Notes under the pieces: model-generated
What the model was told of the DNA's origin: nothing
Seen by the model: only the letters and a program-made list of their open reading frames with translations
Database searches by the model: none
Program-made: the position numbers and the translations under genes
DNA from: CAIWHR01 sp963813415
GTDB taxonomy: Bacteria > Pseudomonadota > Gammaproteobacteria > Burkholderiales > Casimicrobiaceae
Assembly: GCA_963813415.1 (NCBI GenBank)
Contig: CAWEYW010000003.1
Coordinates: 124,001 to 188,000 of the forward strand
DNA length: 64,000 nucleotides
Direction: 5' to 3'
Shown: piece after piece, positions 1-7,970 of the stretch
Layout: each line of letters begins with the position of its first letter
Numbering within the stretch: position 1 is the first letter of the stretch

Positions 1-140
1 TCGAGCTCGTTCGGTGCCATTGCCTTCACCGTACCGTACGTACCCACCGGCATGAACACCGGCGTCTCGACGCTGCCGTGGCGGAGCTCCAGGCGGCCTC
101 GGCGCGCGCGGTCCTGGGTGGCGATGACGGTGAACTGCAT
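1..140 (-). CDS. tgt: Queuine tRNA-ribosyltransferase, N-terminal fragment (runs off window)
   Basis: Tgt exchanges guanine 34 for preQ1 in tRNAs with GUN anticodons. The 46 visible residues start MQFTVIATQDRARRGRL and continue through ETPVFMPVGTYGTVKAM, the near-invariant N-terminal signature of bacterial Tgt. The ATG lies 46 bases behind the queA stop on the same strand. The queA-tgt order matches the pathway: Tgt inserts the base and QueA then modifies it. The gene is truncated only by the window edge. Confidence 0.93.
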   Translation of the reverse strand, partial: MQFTVIATQDRARRGRLELRHGSVETPVFMPVGTYGTVKAMAPNEL

Positions 141-186
141 GGCGTGGCGAACTCAGGAATCGTTGATGCGATGGCACATCATCGCA

Positions 187-1290
187 TCAGGCACCGTCGA
201 CGCGCTCCAGCAGTGTCGCATCGCCGTAGCTGAAGAAGCGGTACCGCGCCGCAATCGCGTGCGCGTAGGCACTGCGCATGCGCTCGACGCCCGCGAAGGC
301 CGAGACGAGCATCAGCAGGGTCGAGCGCGGCAGGTGGAAGTTGGTGAGCAGCCGGTCGACGACGCGAAAACGATATCCGGGGGTGATGAAGAGCTCGGTC
401 TCGGCGTCGCCGGGGCGCACATCGCCGCCGGGCGTGGCTGCCGCCTCGAGGGCGCGCAGCGACGTGGTGCCCACGGCGAGCACCCGCCCGCCATGCATAC
501 GCGCGTCGCGGATCGCGGCGGCAGTGTCCGGCGGAACGCTGAACCATTCGGCATGCATCCGGTGCTCGCGCAGGTCTTCGGCGGTCACGGGAGAGAAAGT
601 CCCTGCGCCCACGTGCAGCGTGACATAGACACGCGTTACGCCGCGCGCGTCGAGGGCGGCGAGGATCGCGTCGTCGAAGTGCAGGCCGGCGGTGGGTGCC
701 GCCACCGCCCCGGGCGAGCGGGCATAGACGGTCTGGTAACGTTCCTCGTCCTCGCGCTCGGGGCTGCGCGCGATGTAGGGCGGCAGGGGCGTGGCGCCGT
801 GGCGGTCGAGGTATTGCAGCAGCGGGCCCGCGCCGGGCAGGGAAAGATCGACGAAGCGTCCGTCGCGCGCCATCACCACCGCTTGCACGTTTCCCGGCAG
901 CGCCACGATCGCACCGGGGTGGGGCGGGTGGCTCGCCTTGAGCTGGAAGCGCGCGGCAGCAGGTCCAAGCACGCGCTCCAGCAACAGCTCGACCCTGCCC
1001 CCGGAAGGTTTGCGTCCGGTCAGGCGCGACTTCACCACGCGCGTGTCGTTGAATACCATGACGTCGCCAGGCGCGACGAGGGCCGGCAGGTCGCGAAAGG
1101 CGAGATCGACGAGCGCGTCGGGACGCACGTGCAGAAGCCGGCTTGCGGAACGGTCCGGCGCCGGATGCTGCGCGATCAGCTCGGGGGGCAGGACATAGTC
1201 GAAATCCGCCGTGCGATAGCGGCGTGCGTTGGCAGGCAACTCGTGCTCGCGCGCCGCGCTCGCGCGCTCATCCCCGCAACCGGAAGGCAC
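187..1290 (-). CDS. queA: S-adenosylmethionine:tRNA ribosyltransferase-isomerase
   Basis: QueA transfers and isomerises the ribosyl moiety of SAM onto preQ1 in tRNA, giving epoxyqueuosine. The 367-residue product has the family N-terminus (FDYVLPPELIAQHPAPDRSA), the segment VMVFNDTRVVKSRL, the block TAGLHFDDAILAAL and the C-terminal FHLPRSTLLMLVSAFAG. The start is uncertain. I chose GTG at 1290, 7 bases behind the upstream regulator stop. A TTG at 1239 would give a product 17 residues shorter and closer to the usual N-terminus. The gene precedes tgt and is probably cotranscribed with it, possibly also with the large regulator gene upstream. Confidence 0.95.
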   Translation of the reverse strand: MPSGCGDERASAAREHELPANARRYRTADFDYVLPPELIAQHPAPDRSASRLLHVRPDALVDLAFRDLPALVAPGDVMVFNDTRVVKSRLTGRKPSGGRVELLLERVLGPAAARFQLKASHPPHPGAIVALPGNVQAVVMARDGRFVDLSLPGAGPLLQYLDRHGATPLPPYIARSPEREDEERYQTVYARSPGAVAAPTAGLHFDDAILAALDARGVTRVYVTLHVGAGTFSPVTAEDLREHRMHAEWFSVPPDTAAAIRDARMHGGRVLAVGTTSLRALEAAATPGGDVRPGDAETELFITPGYRFRVVDRLLTNFHLPRSTLLMLVSAFAGVERMRSAYAHAIAARYRFFSYGDATLLERVDGA

Positions 1291-1297
1291 GTCGGGG

Positions 1298-4200
1298 CTA
1301 CGCCGTGCTGGCCGGCGTCTGGGCGGTGCTGCCGACCGCCAGGCGACCCGCGACGATGTCGCGTTGCAGACGCTCCGTCTCGGCTGACGGCTTGAGGCCG
1401 AGCACGATCGACAGGAGCTCCCGGCAGCGCCGGAAGGCGTTGAGAGCTTCTGCCTGGTCGCCGACTGCGGCCAGCGAGCGCATGACGCCGCGGTACAGCG
1501 GTTCGGCGAGATTGTCGGCCTCGAGGCCGCGGCGGTAGAGATCGATCGCCGTCGGCCAGTCGCCGAGCGCCTCGACCTCTTCGCCGACGCGCAACAGCGA
1601 GCGCACGAACCGCGAGCGCAGTGCATCGCGGGGCTTGGCAACCCACGTATGCTCCTCGGTGCCGAGCAAATTGCCGCGGTAGGTGTCCAGGAGCCGGCGG
1701 GCGACGTGCACCACCGAACCGTCCTGGCGACTGCGCGGGCGCTCCGCCGCATCGCGTGCCGCCTCGAGGGCATGTTCCAGCGCCCACACGTCCGTCCAGC
1801 AGAGCTCGCGCGCCAGCGAGAGCTTGCCACCCGCGAGCAGCAGCGCATTGTCGAGATCGAGCAGCTTGCGCAGGCGGAACAGCGTCGTGTCGAACGAGGC
1901 CTTCGCCGCCGCACCATCGGCGTCCGGCCACAGCCCAGCCATGAGCTGCTGGCTGTCCACGTCCGTGCCGCCGAGCGCGATCAGCGCCTTGAGGAGATCG
2001 AGCGGCCGCTGCTGCGCCTTGCCGGTGAAGCGCATGGGCGCGCCGTCGCGAATGAGCTCGAAGCCGCCGAGCGCCCGCACCCGCAACGGGAACGGCCACT
2101 TGCTGCACGCTTCCGCGGGAGCGCGCAAGCCGTTGCGCGGAATGAGCGTCAGTACGTAGTCCGTCTCGATGTCGTGCTCGAGGGCGAAGTTCGCGAGCCG
2201 TGCCGCGAGATCGGGGCGATTGCGCAGGAACACGGTATGCCCCGCCGCCCGGTAGGCGCGCAGCACGCCACCGATCCGCTCCGCCGCGCGGGTGCTCTCG
2301 CCGCGCTCGATGTCGCTCACCGTCTGCAGCAGCTCGCGCTGATTCTCGAGCGTTTCGCGATCGGCGCCGGTGGCGAGCGCAATGGCTTCATCGAGCGTCG
2401 CCATGCCGCCTGCCGTGTCCCCGGCGCCCATCCTGCAGTGCGCGAGACGCGCGACGAAGTGCGGCATCTGCAGCAGCGGGATGCCCGTTTCGCGCGCCAG
2501 CGTCACTGCGCGCTCGGCGGACTGCACCGCCGCGCTGCCGTGCCCCAGGCGCTGCTGCAGGTTGGCATACAGATGGTGGAAATACGCCCAGTCCATGCGC
2601 CGCGAGGGTGAAAGCCGGCGCTCGATCTGCTGCATGCGGGTCTTCGCGGCTTCGTAGTCACCCTTGGCGATCAGCGCCGAGGCTTCCGCGTGATCGATCT
2701 CGAACAGGTAGGCCTCGAGACCATACCGCTCGGCGATGTCACGCGCGACTGCAATCACTTCAGCCGAGGTGTCGTAACGCCCGTTGAGGTAATGCCAGAA
2801 CGACAGGTGCGTGCGCCACCAGACCTGCATCAGTGGCGTCACGTCCGGCTCGGCGAGCGAAGGCTCCACCCGGGCGACGAGCGCGTCGGCCGAGTCGCCC
2901 TTCGTCATCCAGTTGAGATAGTTGAACAGCGTGGACGCGGCCATGATGCGCGCATTCACGTCGCGCTCGAGATCGATCAGGCCATCGAGTCGCTCGGCGC
3001 AGCCGGCAAGCTGTGGATCATCGGGCCGCCGGAAGAGCAGCGAGATGAGATACGCGGATCGCGCGCGCAATTCGCTTTCGGGGTCCAGCGGTGGCGCGTC
3101 CGGTGCGTTGAGCAGGCGCTCGAATTCCGGCAGCCAGCGGTCGATCGGGGCGAAGTTCGACCACTCGTAGTAGTACCCGGTGACCACGGTATTGAGCGTC
3201 AGCGCCTGGCCGCGCACATCGCCGGCGCTGCGAAACGCATCGTACGCGCGCTCCAGCGCGGCGCGGCCCCGCCGTGGCTCCGTGAAGATCCACGCGCGCC
3301 CCAGCCAGTACTCGAGCCACGGATCGGCATCGCGCATGCTGCGCGGCAACGCCTCGATCCAGTCCGAAAGCGCCTGTGCGCGTCCCTGCCGCGCCCACTC
3401 CAGCGCATTGGCGCGAATCAGCTTGCGCATCGCCTCGAAATCGCGCGCCTCGCGGAACAACGTCAGCGCCTCGTTGGGCTCGCCGCGAGCCTCGAGCAAT
3501 GCCGCGGCGCGCGCGCTCGCGGCCCGTCGCTCGTCGCTGCCGAGGCGACGCTCGGCCTCGCCCAGCAGGAACTCGCGGAACAGTGCGTGATAGTGATAGC
3601 TGGTGTGCGCACCACGGCGCCGGTCGACGAACAGGTGCCGGCGGTAGAGGTAGTCGAGCAGTCGCGGGGCGTCCTCGCTGCCGGTGAGCTCGACCGCTTC
3701 CTCGCTCGTGATCGAAGGCGGAATCGCCGTCAGCATGAGCATCCGCTGGTTCGCCGGCTTCGCACTGTTGAAGATCTCTCCAGCGAAGTACTGGAAGATT
3801 GCGTCTTTGCCGTCGCCGAAGGATTGATCGAGCACGGCGCCCGGGCGGCTGAGGTGCTCGCGCAGCAGCACGAGTGCAGCTGCCCAGCCATCGCTCTGGT
3901 GCTGGATGCGCTTGAGCGCCTGGGCTTCGAGCTCCGCCGAGCCCAACATGGATTCAGCTTCGTCGGGCGTAAAGCGGAGGCCCTCGGCGGGAATGCGCGC
4001 GATGCGCCGGCTCGCCGCCAGGCGGGCAAACTCCGGCGGCGGCTCGCCGCGCGAAACCACGATCACGCAGATGCCGTCGGGGATCTCCTCGAGGCCCTGC
4101 GCGAGCGCCGCACGCTGGTCGGGCGTCGCCCGTGCCTCGTGGAAATTGTCGAGCACGATCGTGCACGGATGCGGCAGGATCGAGAACAGGTCACGAAAGA

Positions 4201-4543
4201 ATCCGCGCGCGAACCGGGCAAGGTCCTGCTGCGGCTCGGACGTGAACAGCGGCAGCGCCGCCGCGGCTTTCCCGGCGACCTGCTGCGCACCGGTGCGAAG
4301 GTAGTGCACGAAGGTGGCGGGGTCCGCGTCCGCGACATCGACCTGGAACCACAGGCAGCGCAGCTTGCGCGCTTCGATGTAGCTCGCGACCAGCGTCGAC
4401 TTGCCTGCTCCGGGGGGGCCGCAGACCCACACGATGGGCCGCGTCGCCGCTTCATCCAGCAGCGAGAACAGCCGCGGCCGCGCCAAGGCATCGTAGACCT
4501 TCGGCCGCGTCAGCTTCGCGAGGGCGGGGGTGCGGACAGCCAA
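1298..4543 (-). CDS. Large MalT-like STAND ATPase regulator with C-terminal BTAD domain
   Basis: A 1081-residue putative signal-responsive transcriptional regulator. Residues 41-50 form a Walker A loop (CGPPGAGKST), followed by ATPase motifs such as CTIVLDNFHEA, as in MalT/LuxR-type STAND proteins. The middle (about 330-800) is helical and TPR-like. The last 250 residues look like a winged-helix plus bacterial transcriptional activator (BTAD) module: LRVRALGGFELIRDG, then QQLMAGLWPDADG, then AIDLYRRGLEADNLAEPLYR. A classical C-terminal LuxR helix-turn-helix is not seen, so DNA binding is inferred to lie in the BTAD-associated wing. Its targets are unknown. It may read through into queA, whose start is only a few bases away. 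Confidence 0.82.
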   Translation of the reverse strand: MAVRTPALAKLTRPKVYDALARPRLFSLLDEAATRPIVWVCGPPGAGKSTLVASYIEARKLRCLWFQVDVADADPATFVHYLRTGAQQVAGKAAAALPLFTSEPQQDLARFARGFFRDLFSILPHPCTIVLDNFHEARATPDQRAALAQGLEEIPDGICVIVVSRGEPPPEFARLAASRRIARIPAEGLRFTPDEAESMLGSAELEAQALKRIQHQSDGWAAALVLLREHLSRPGAVLDQSFGDGKDAIFQYFAGEIFNSAKPANQRMLMLTAIPPSITSEEAVELTGSEDAPRLLDYLYRRHLFVDRRRGAHTSYHYHALFREFLLGEAERRLGSDERRAASARAAALLEARGEPNEALTLFREARDFEAMRKLIRANALEWARQGRAQALSDWIEALPRSMRDADPWLEYWLGRAWIFTEPRRGRAALERAYDAFRSAGDVRGQALTLNTVVTGYYYEWSNFAPIDRWLPEFERLLNAPDAPPLDPESELRARSAYLISLLFRRPDDPQLAGCAERLDGLIDLERDVNARIMAASTLFNYLNWMTKGDSADALVARVEPSLAEPDVTPLMQVWWRTHLSFWHYLNGRYDTSAEVIAVARDIAERYGLEAYLFEIDHAEASALIAKGDYEAAKTRMQQIERRLSPSRRMDWAYFHHLYANLQQRLGHGSAAVQSAERAVTLARETGIPLLQMPHFVARLAHCRMGAGDTAGGMATLDEAIALATGADRETLENQRELLQTVSDIERGESTRAAERIGGVLRAYRAAGHTVFLRNRPDLAARLANFALEHDIETDYVLTLIPRNGLRAPAEACSKWPFPLRVRALGGFELIRDGAPMRFTGKAQQRPLDLLKALIALGGTDVDSQQLMAGLWPDADGAAAKASFDTTLFRLRKLLDLDNALLLAGGKLSLARELCWTDVWALEHALEAARDAAERPRSRQDGSVVHVARRLLDTYRGNLLGTEEHTWVAKPRDALRSRFVRSLLRVGEEVEALGDWPTAIDLYRRGLEADNLAEPLYRGVMRSLAAVGDQAEALNAFRRCRELLSIVLGLKPSAETERLQRDIVAGRLAVGSTAQTPASTA

Positions 4544-4831
4544 GCTAGGGACCCGGAATCACGCCACGGAGCGCCGGCCCGGATGCAGGGCGCGGAGCGG
4601 TCCGGCGCTGGCTTCGCACGATACCGTTTTCGCGCCACCTTGTCTGCACTTGCGTCGTCACCGACGCACGCGCTGCAAAGCGCGGGCGTCGAATCGGGGA
4701 TCGGCCTGCCACCGCAAGCCGACCCGGTCGTGACCGTCCGACGGCCCGCGCCGGCTCCACGCTGCCCATGCGCGAATCACCGACCGGGGCGCTGGTTGTG
4801 CCCCCGACCTTGGTGCCATTCCCGGTTCGCG

Positions 4832-6163
4832 CTAGTTCACCGCCGCTGTCGGCACGCACCCGATGACGCCGGCCGCGCCGTAGCCCTCCGGGACCCAGCC
4901 TGCTGTCAGCATCGCCGCGCGAACGACAACATTGTTCGAGTAGCGATGGTTCGGCGCACCGCCCTGTCCGTTGTTGTACATGCGGTAGAGCGGCCATGTT
5001 CCCGCAGGACAGGCGCCCGTTGCGGCATCGGACAGCACGACTGCGAACACCACGTCTTCGTAGACCCAATCCGGGCTGCTCTTGACGTGCTCGCACTCCT
5101 GCGCCGACGGCGTGTAGAAATGCGAACTCTTCGGCGCGAAGTTGGTGCTGAAGAACCGGCAGACATTGGCCGTGCCTGCTGTATTGAGCGGATAGTTGCC
5201 GAACGAACGCCCGGTCCGCGTCCAGCCCACGAACACGCCTGCATCGAGGGCGGCGATTTCGGCAGTCGCAGCGGTGATGAAGTAATGATCGAACGCTGCG
5301 TGGTAATACTCGACCACGGCGCCAGAGCCGGAGGTCGAGACGCCGCCGATACGCGGGATCTGGAAGATATCGGTGCCTTCCTGGACGGTGAAAGTGAGCC
5401 CATCGGCGGAGACGGTGAACGTGGTGCCGGCTTTGGTGTTCGACAGTCCCCATTCACCGTTGGTGTCGACGAATGGCGCCGGCGATCGACGCGTCGTCAA
5501 CGTGCCTGTCGCGCGGTCCCACGAATACGTGCCGTGCTCGATGCCGTCGTGACCCGTGGGATCACCTGTCCCGGGCGTGGAATCTCCATCTTCCAGGAGA
5601 AAGTAGATGCCGTTGGGCAGGAAGACGGCGACGAGCGAACTGTCCAACACAGCCGGATTGACCATGCCCCACGCGCCGACGATGGGACTGGTGCCCGTCA
5701 CCCGCGTTGCGGCTACGGGCGCATTGCCCGGTATGGTGATGGTGGCGACATTGCCCGACACGACGACAGTCAGCCCGGGCAAAGAACTGATATTGGACAA
5801 GCCGGTATCGCCATTGCGGTCCTGCACCGTGGTGACGGTGAAGGCGCCGGTCGTTGCATCCCAGGTGTAGGTGCCCAGTTCGTAGCCGTCAAAGCCGTGC
5901 GGCGCTTCCGAGGCTTTCGCGTTCTGAATCTGTGCATAGGCGCCATTGCCGAGGAAGACAACGACCGAGGCACCTTCTGCCGTTGTGTCTGCGATGACCC
6001 AGGCGCCGACCAGCGATTGCGCCACGGCTTGTCCGGCCATCAACACGCCGAGCAGCGTGGAAAGCAGGGCGATGCTCCGCACCCTGCAACTCGCGGCGAA
6101 CGCCGCACGCAGCACACGCGTCACCGGTCCGACCATGCGCAACGCCATCGTCTGAAGATTCAA
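4832..6163 (-). CDS. Secreted protein with two tandem beta-rich repeats and a C-terminal DUF5648-like domain
   Basis: A 443-residue predicted exported protein of unknown function. I chose the TTG start at 6163 because GGAGGA sits six bases upstream. It gives a basic n-region, the hydrophobic stretch ALLSTLLGVLMAG and a likely cleavage after AVA-Q. Two related units of about 105 residues follow. Each contains VGAW, a VVFLxNGxY-like strand, GTYxWDxxTG, and an NG-x-x-GLSN-like turn. The C-terminal third (VVEYYHAAFDHYFITA to WPLYRMYNNGQGGAPNHRY) resembles DUF5648, a domain common in secreted betaproteobacterial proteins. It is probably periplasmic or extracellular. It is separated from the regulator gene downstream by 288 bases. 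Confidence 0.8.
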   Translation of the reverse strand: MNLQTMALRMVGPVTRVLRAAFAASCRVRSIALLSTLLGVLMAGQAVAQSLVGAWVIADTTAEGASVVVFLGNGAYAQIQNAKASEAPHGFDGYELGTYTWDATTGAFTVTTVQDRNGDTGLSNISSLPGLTVVVSGNVATITIPGNAPVAATRVTGTSPIVGAWGMVNPAVLDSSLVAVFLPNGIYFLLEDGDSTPGTGDPTGHDGIEHGTYSWDRATGTLTTRRSPAPFVDTNGEWGLSNTKAGTTFTVSADGLTFTVQEGTDIFQIPRIGGVSTSGSGAVVEYYHAAFDHYFITAATAEIAALDAGVFVGWTRTGRSFGNYPLNTAGTANVCRFFSTNFAPKSSHFYTPSAQECEHVKSSPDWVYEDVVFAVVLSDAATGACPAGTWPLYRMYNNGQGGAPNHRYSNNVVVRAAMLTAGWVPEGYGAAGVIGCVPTAAVN

Positions 6164-6555
6164 GTCGCATCCTCCGGGTGTAGTTGTTATAGGGCACGTG
6201 ACCGGGCCCGAATTGGCGTGTCGCGGCGAATTGTCGCGGCGTTTGTCGCCGGTTGGTGGAAAGCACGATGTACGCCACGAGCATCGGCGCATTGATTCCG
6301 TTCATCGCCGGACGTTGCGTCGGCAATCGGCAACAACGCGCTGTAAGCGACGTCGACAAGCCGCGATCGGGCGATGCGGGTAGCCGAGGTGCGGAGGAGC
6401 AGGCCGAACCTGCGGCACCGCGCCGGGGGTGGCGTCCCCGAATCTTCGCGTCAACGGGCTTAAAGCCGCGAAGTCCTGGCGTTGTCGCTCCGCGTGCACC
6501 CAGCGTAAAGCACTAGCGGTGCGCGCCAATGCAGCAGAGCGATCAATGGAGTTTC
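6164..6555. other. Intergenic region, 392 bases, no gene supported
   Basis: The region lies between the secreted-protein gene and tRNA-Leu. Reading frames here are short and lack family similarity or a ribosome-binding site. A TATAAC hexamer on the minus strand at 6191-6186 could be the -10 element of the secreted-protein gene, but no good -35 is seen. Around 6219-6250 there is a short imperfect direct repeat built on TGTCGCGGCG. Nothing else is recognised. Confidence 0.5.
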
Positions 6556-6642
6556 TGGTGCCGGGAGGGGGACTCGAACCCCCACAGTGTTACCACCGGC
6601 GGATTTTGAGTCCGCTGCGTCTACCGATTCCGCCATCCCGGC
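6556..6642 (-). tRNA. tRNA-Leu (anticodon CAA)
   Basis: On the minus strand the 87-base gene starts GCCGGGATGGCGGAAT, the typical class II leucine tRNA opening. It has the anticodon loop CTCAAAA (anticodon CAA, reading UUG), a long variable arm, GGTTCGAGTC in the T arm, and an acceptor TCCCGGC followed by A. CCA is encoded in the genome. A GATAAT hexamer at 6667-6662 on the same strand is a plausible -10 element. Confidence 0.97.
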
Positions 6643-6717
6643 TGGCTGCGCGTTGCGCGCGCATTATCGCGGATGCGACGTGGCCTCCCCGACGGACGTT
6701 TACACGCTGCGCTTGCG

Positions 6718-7290
6718 CTATACGTGCATCAACGCGAGGCCGCCCAGCACGACGGCGCCGGCGGCAGCGCCGTGGGCCATCACGTTGAGCCAGTGGCTGC
6801 GCGTGAGGAGCGTGATGGCCGCGAGCGAGATCGCGATCTGGATCAGCGTCATGGCCTGCGCCCAGCGATGATGCACGTGCATCGCGGCGTCGCTCGCCGC
6901 CTGCGCGCGCTGGCCGTCCGCCTCGAGCTTCTCGGCCTGCTTCCTGACGTCGTCCTTCTCCACCTTGTAGCGGTCGATCTCCTGCCGGTACCGCGCTTGC
7001 TGCTCGCCGGTGGTGAGGGTCGCGCCGAGCTCGGCGAGATTCTGCTTGCTGCTCTTGGCCTGGTAGAAGTTCCATTGGTCCGACGCTTCGGTCTTGCGGA
7101 TCGCCGCATCGTTCTTGTGCAGCAGAGCGTCGTTCTGGGTGGCACCAGCCATGTAGCCGAAGAACGCGCCGAGGGTTGCGAAGATCGCGGTCATCACGGC
7201 GATGCGCGCGTCGAAAGGATCGCGCGAGTGGGCAGCGTGCTCGATCTCGTGATCGTGCGGCCCATGCACGTGGAATTCTGCACCGGACAT
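6718..7290 (-). CDS. DUF4337-family membrane protein
   Basis: A 190-residue protein of unknown function. The His- and acid-rich N-terminus (HVHGPHDHEIEHAAH) is followed by a first membrane segment (VMTAIFATLGAFFGYMAG). A long charged coiled-coil-like stretch follows (about residues 60-125, with QARYRQEIDRYKVEKDDVRKQ). Two C-terminal membrane segments end the protein. This layout and the sequence ALLHKNDAAIRKTEASDQWN are typical of DUF4337. The start has GGAGATTCG-type purines just upstream. It lies 81 bases behind folA on the same strand and may share its transcript. Confidence 0.85.
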   Translation of the reverse strand: MSGAEFHVHGPHDHEIEHAAHSRDPFDARIAVMTAIFATLGAFFGYMAGATQNDALLHKNDAAIRKTEASDQWNFYQAKSSKQNLAELGATLTTGEQQARYRQEIDRYKVEKDDVRKQAEKLEADGQRAQAASDAAMHVHHRWAQAMTLIQIAISLAAITLLTRSHWLNVMAHGAAAGAVVLGGLALMHV

Positions 7291-7371
7291 CGAATCTCCT
7301 GGGGAGGTGGATCGCAGCGACGCGACACCCGTAACGCGGCGCCGGTTCAGGCCGAGGCTGTGTGTGCGCGC

Positions 7372-7917
7372 CTAGCGGGCGCGATCATACGTCACGAATG
7401 CGTACGCGAACGGCGCGTCGATGCCGGCGGGGTGCGATTCGCGCGCGCTCTCGCGCCAGGCAATGCGGTCGTACTCGGGAAAGTGCGCATCGCCCGGGAA
7501 TGCGGCGGCGATCTCGGTGATGTACATACGCGTCGCACGGGGCAGCGCGATGCGGAAGATCTCGCCGCCGCCGATGCAGCAGAGCGGCGCCGGAAGGCGC
7601 GCTAGCGCGATCGCGTCGTCGAGGGAATGCGCGACCTCCACGCCGTCGGCGCGAAAGTCGCGGCTTCGCGTGATGACGATGTTCTGGCGCTCGGGCAAAG
7701 GCCGACCGATCGACTCCCATGTCTTGCGCCCCATCAGCACGGCATGACCGGTCGTCAACTTGCGGAAATGGCGCAGATCCGCGGGCAGTCGCCAGGGCAG
7801 TCCGTTGCGATCACCGATGACGCCGTTCGCCGCGATCGCGACGACGATCTCCAATGCGGCGGCGCGACCGGCGCTTGGCCGGATTGGCGGGGGTGGTGTA
7901 TCTTCGAACGCTTGCAC
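7372..7917 (-). CDS. folA: Dihydrofolate reductase
   Basis: FolA reduces dihydrofolate to tetrahydrofolate with NADPH in the cytoplasm. The 181-residue product contains IVVAIAANGVIGDRNGLPW, the cofactor site VLMGRKTWESIGRPLPER, and CCIGGGEIFRIALPRATRMY. This is the full DHFR core. The ATG at 7917 gives about 20 extra proline-rich residues before the core, and a TTG directly before EIVVAIA is an alternative start. It is divergent from glrK across a 53-base gap. Its metabolic partner thyA lies about 4.3 kb away. Confidence 0.96.
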   Translation of the reverse strand: MQAFEDTPPPPIRPSAGRAAALEIVVAIAANGVIGDRNGLPWRLPADLRHFRKLTTGHAVLMGRKTWESIGRPLPERQNIVITRSRDFRADGVEVAHSLDDAIALARLPAPLCCIGGGEIFRIALPRATRMYITEIAAAFPGDAHFPEYDRIAWRESARESHPAGIDAPFAYAFVTYDRAR

Positions 7918-7944
7918 TTGCGAAGGCTATGGCGATGTCATAAT
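7918..7944 (+). promoter_or_regulatory. Possible sigma-70 promoter of the glrK operon
   Basis: TTGCGA at 7918-7923 and CATAAT at 7939-7944 are separated by 15 bases and lie just upstream of the GTG start of glrK. The spacing is short and the -35 imperfect, so this is only a candidate. It occupies the folA-glrK divergent gap. Confidence 0.3.
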
Positions 7945-7970
7945 TCGCCGCCGATTATAGCCCCCGTCCC

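Noticed and set aside
2690..6295. Open frame of about 1200 codons on the plus strand
   Set aside because: It lies antisense to the large regulator and the secreted-protein gene, and is a by-product of GC-rich codon use. Its translation is Arg/Ala/Gly-rich with no domain, while the opposite strand has clear families.
6164..6555. Small genes between the secreted-protein gene and tRNA-Leu
   Set aside because: Short frames on both strands lack ribosome-binding sites and show no consistent codon bias.
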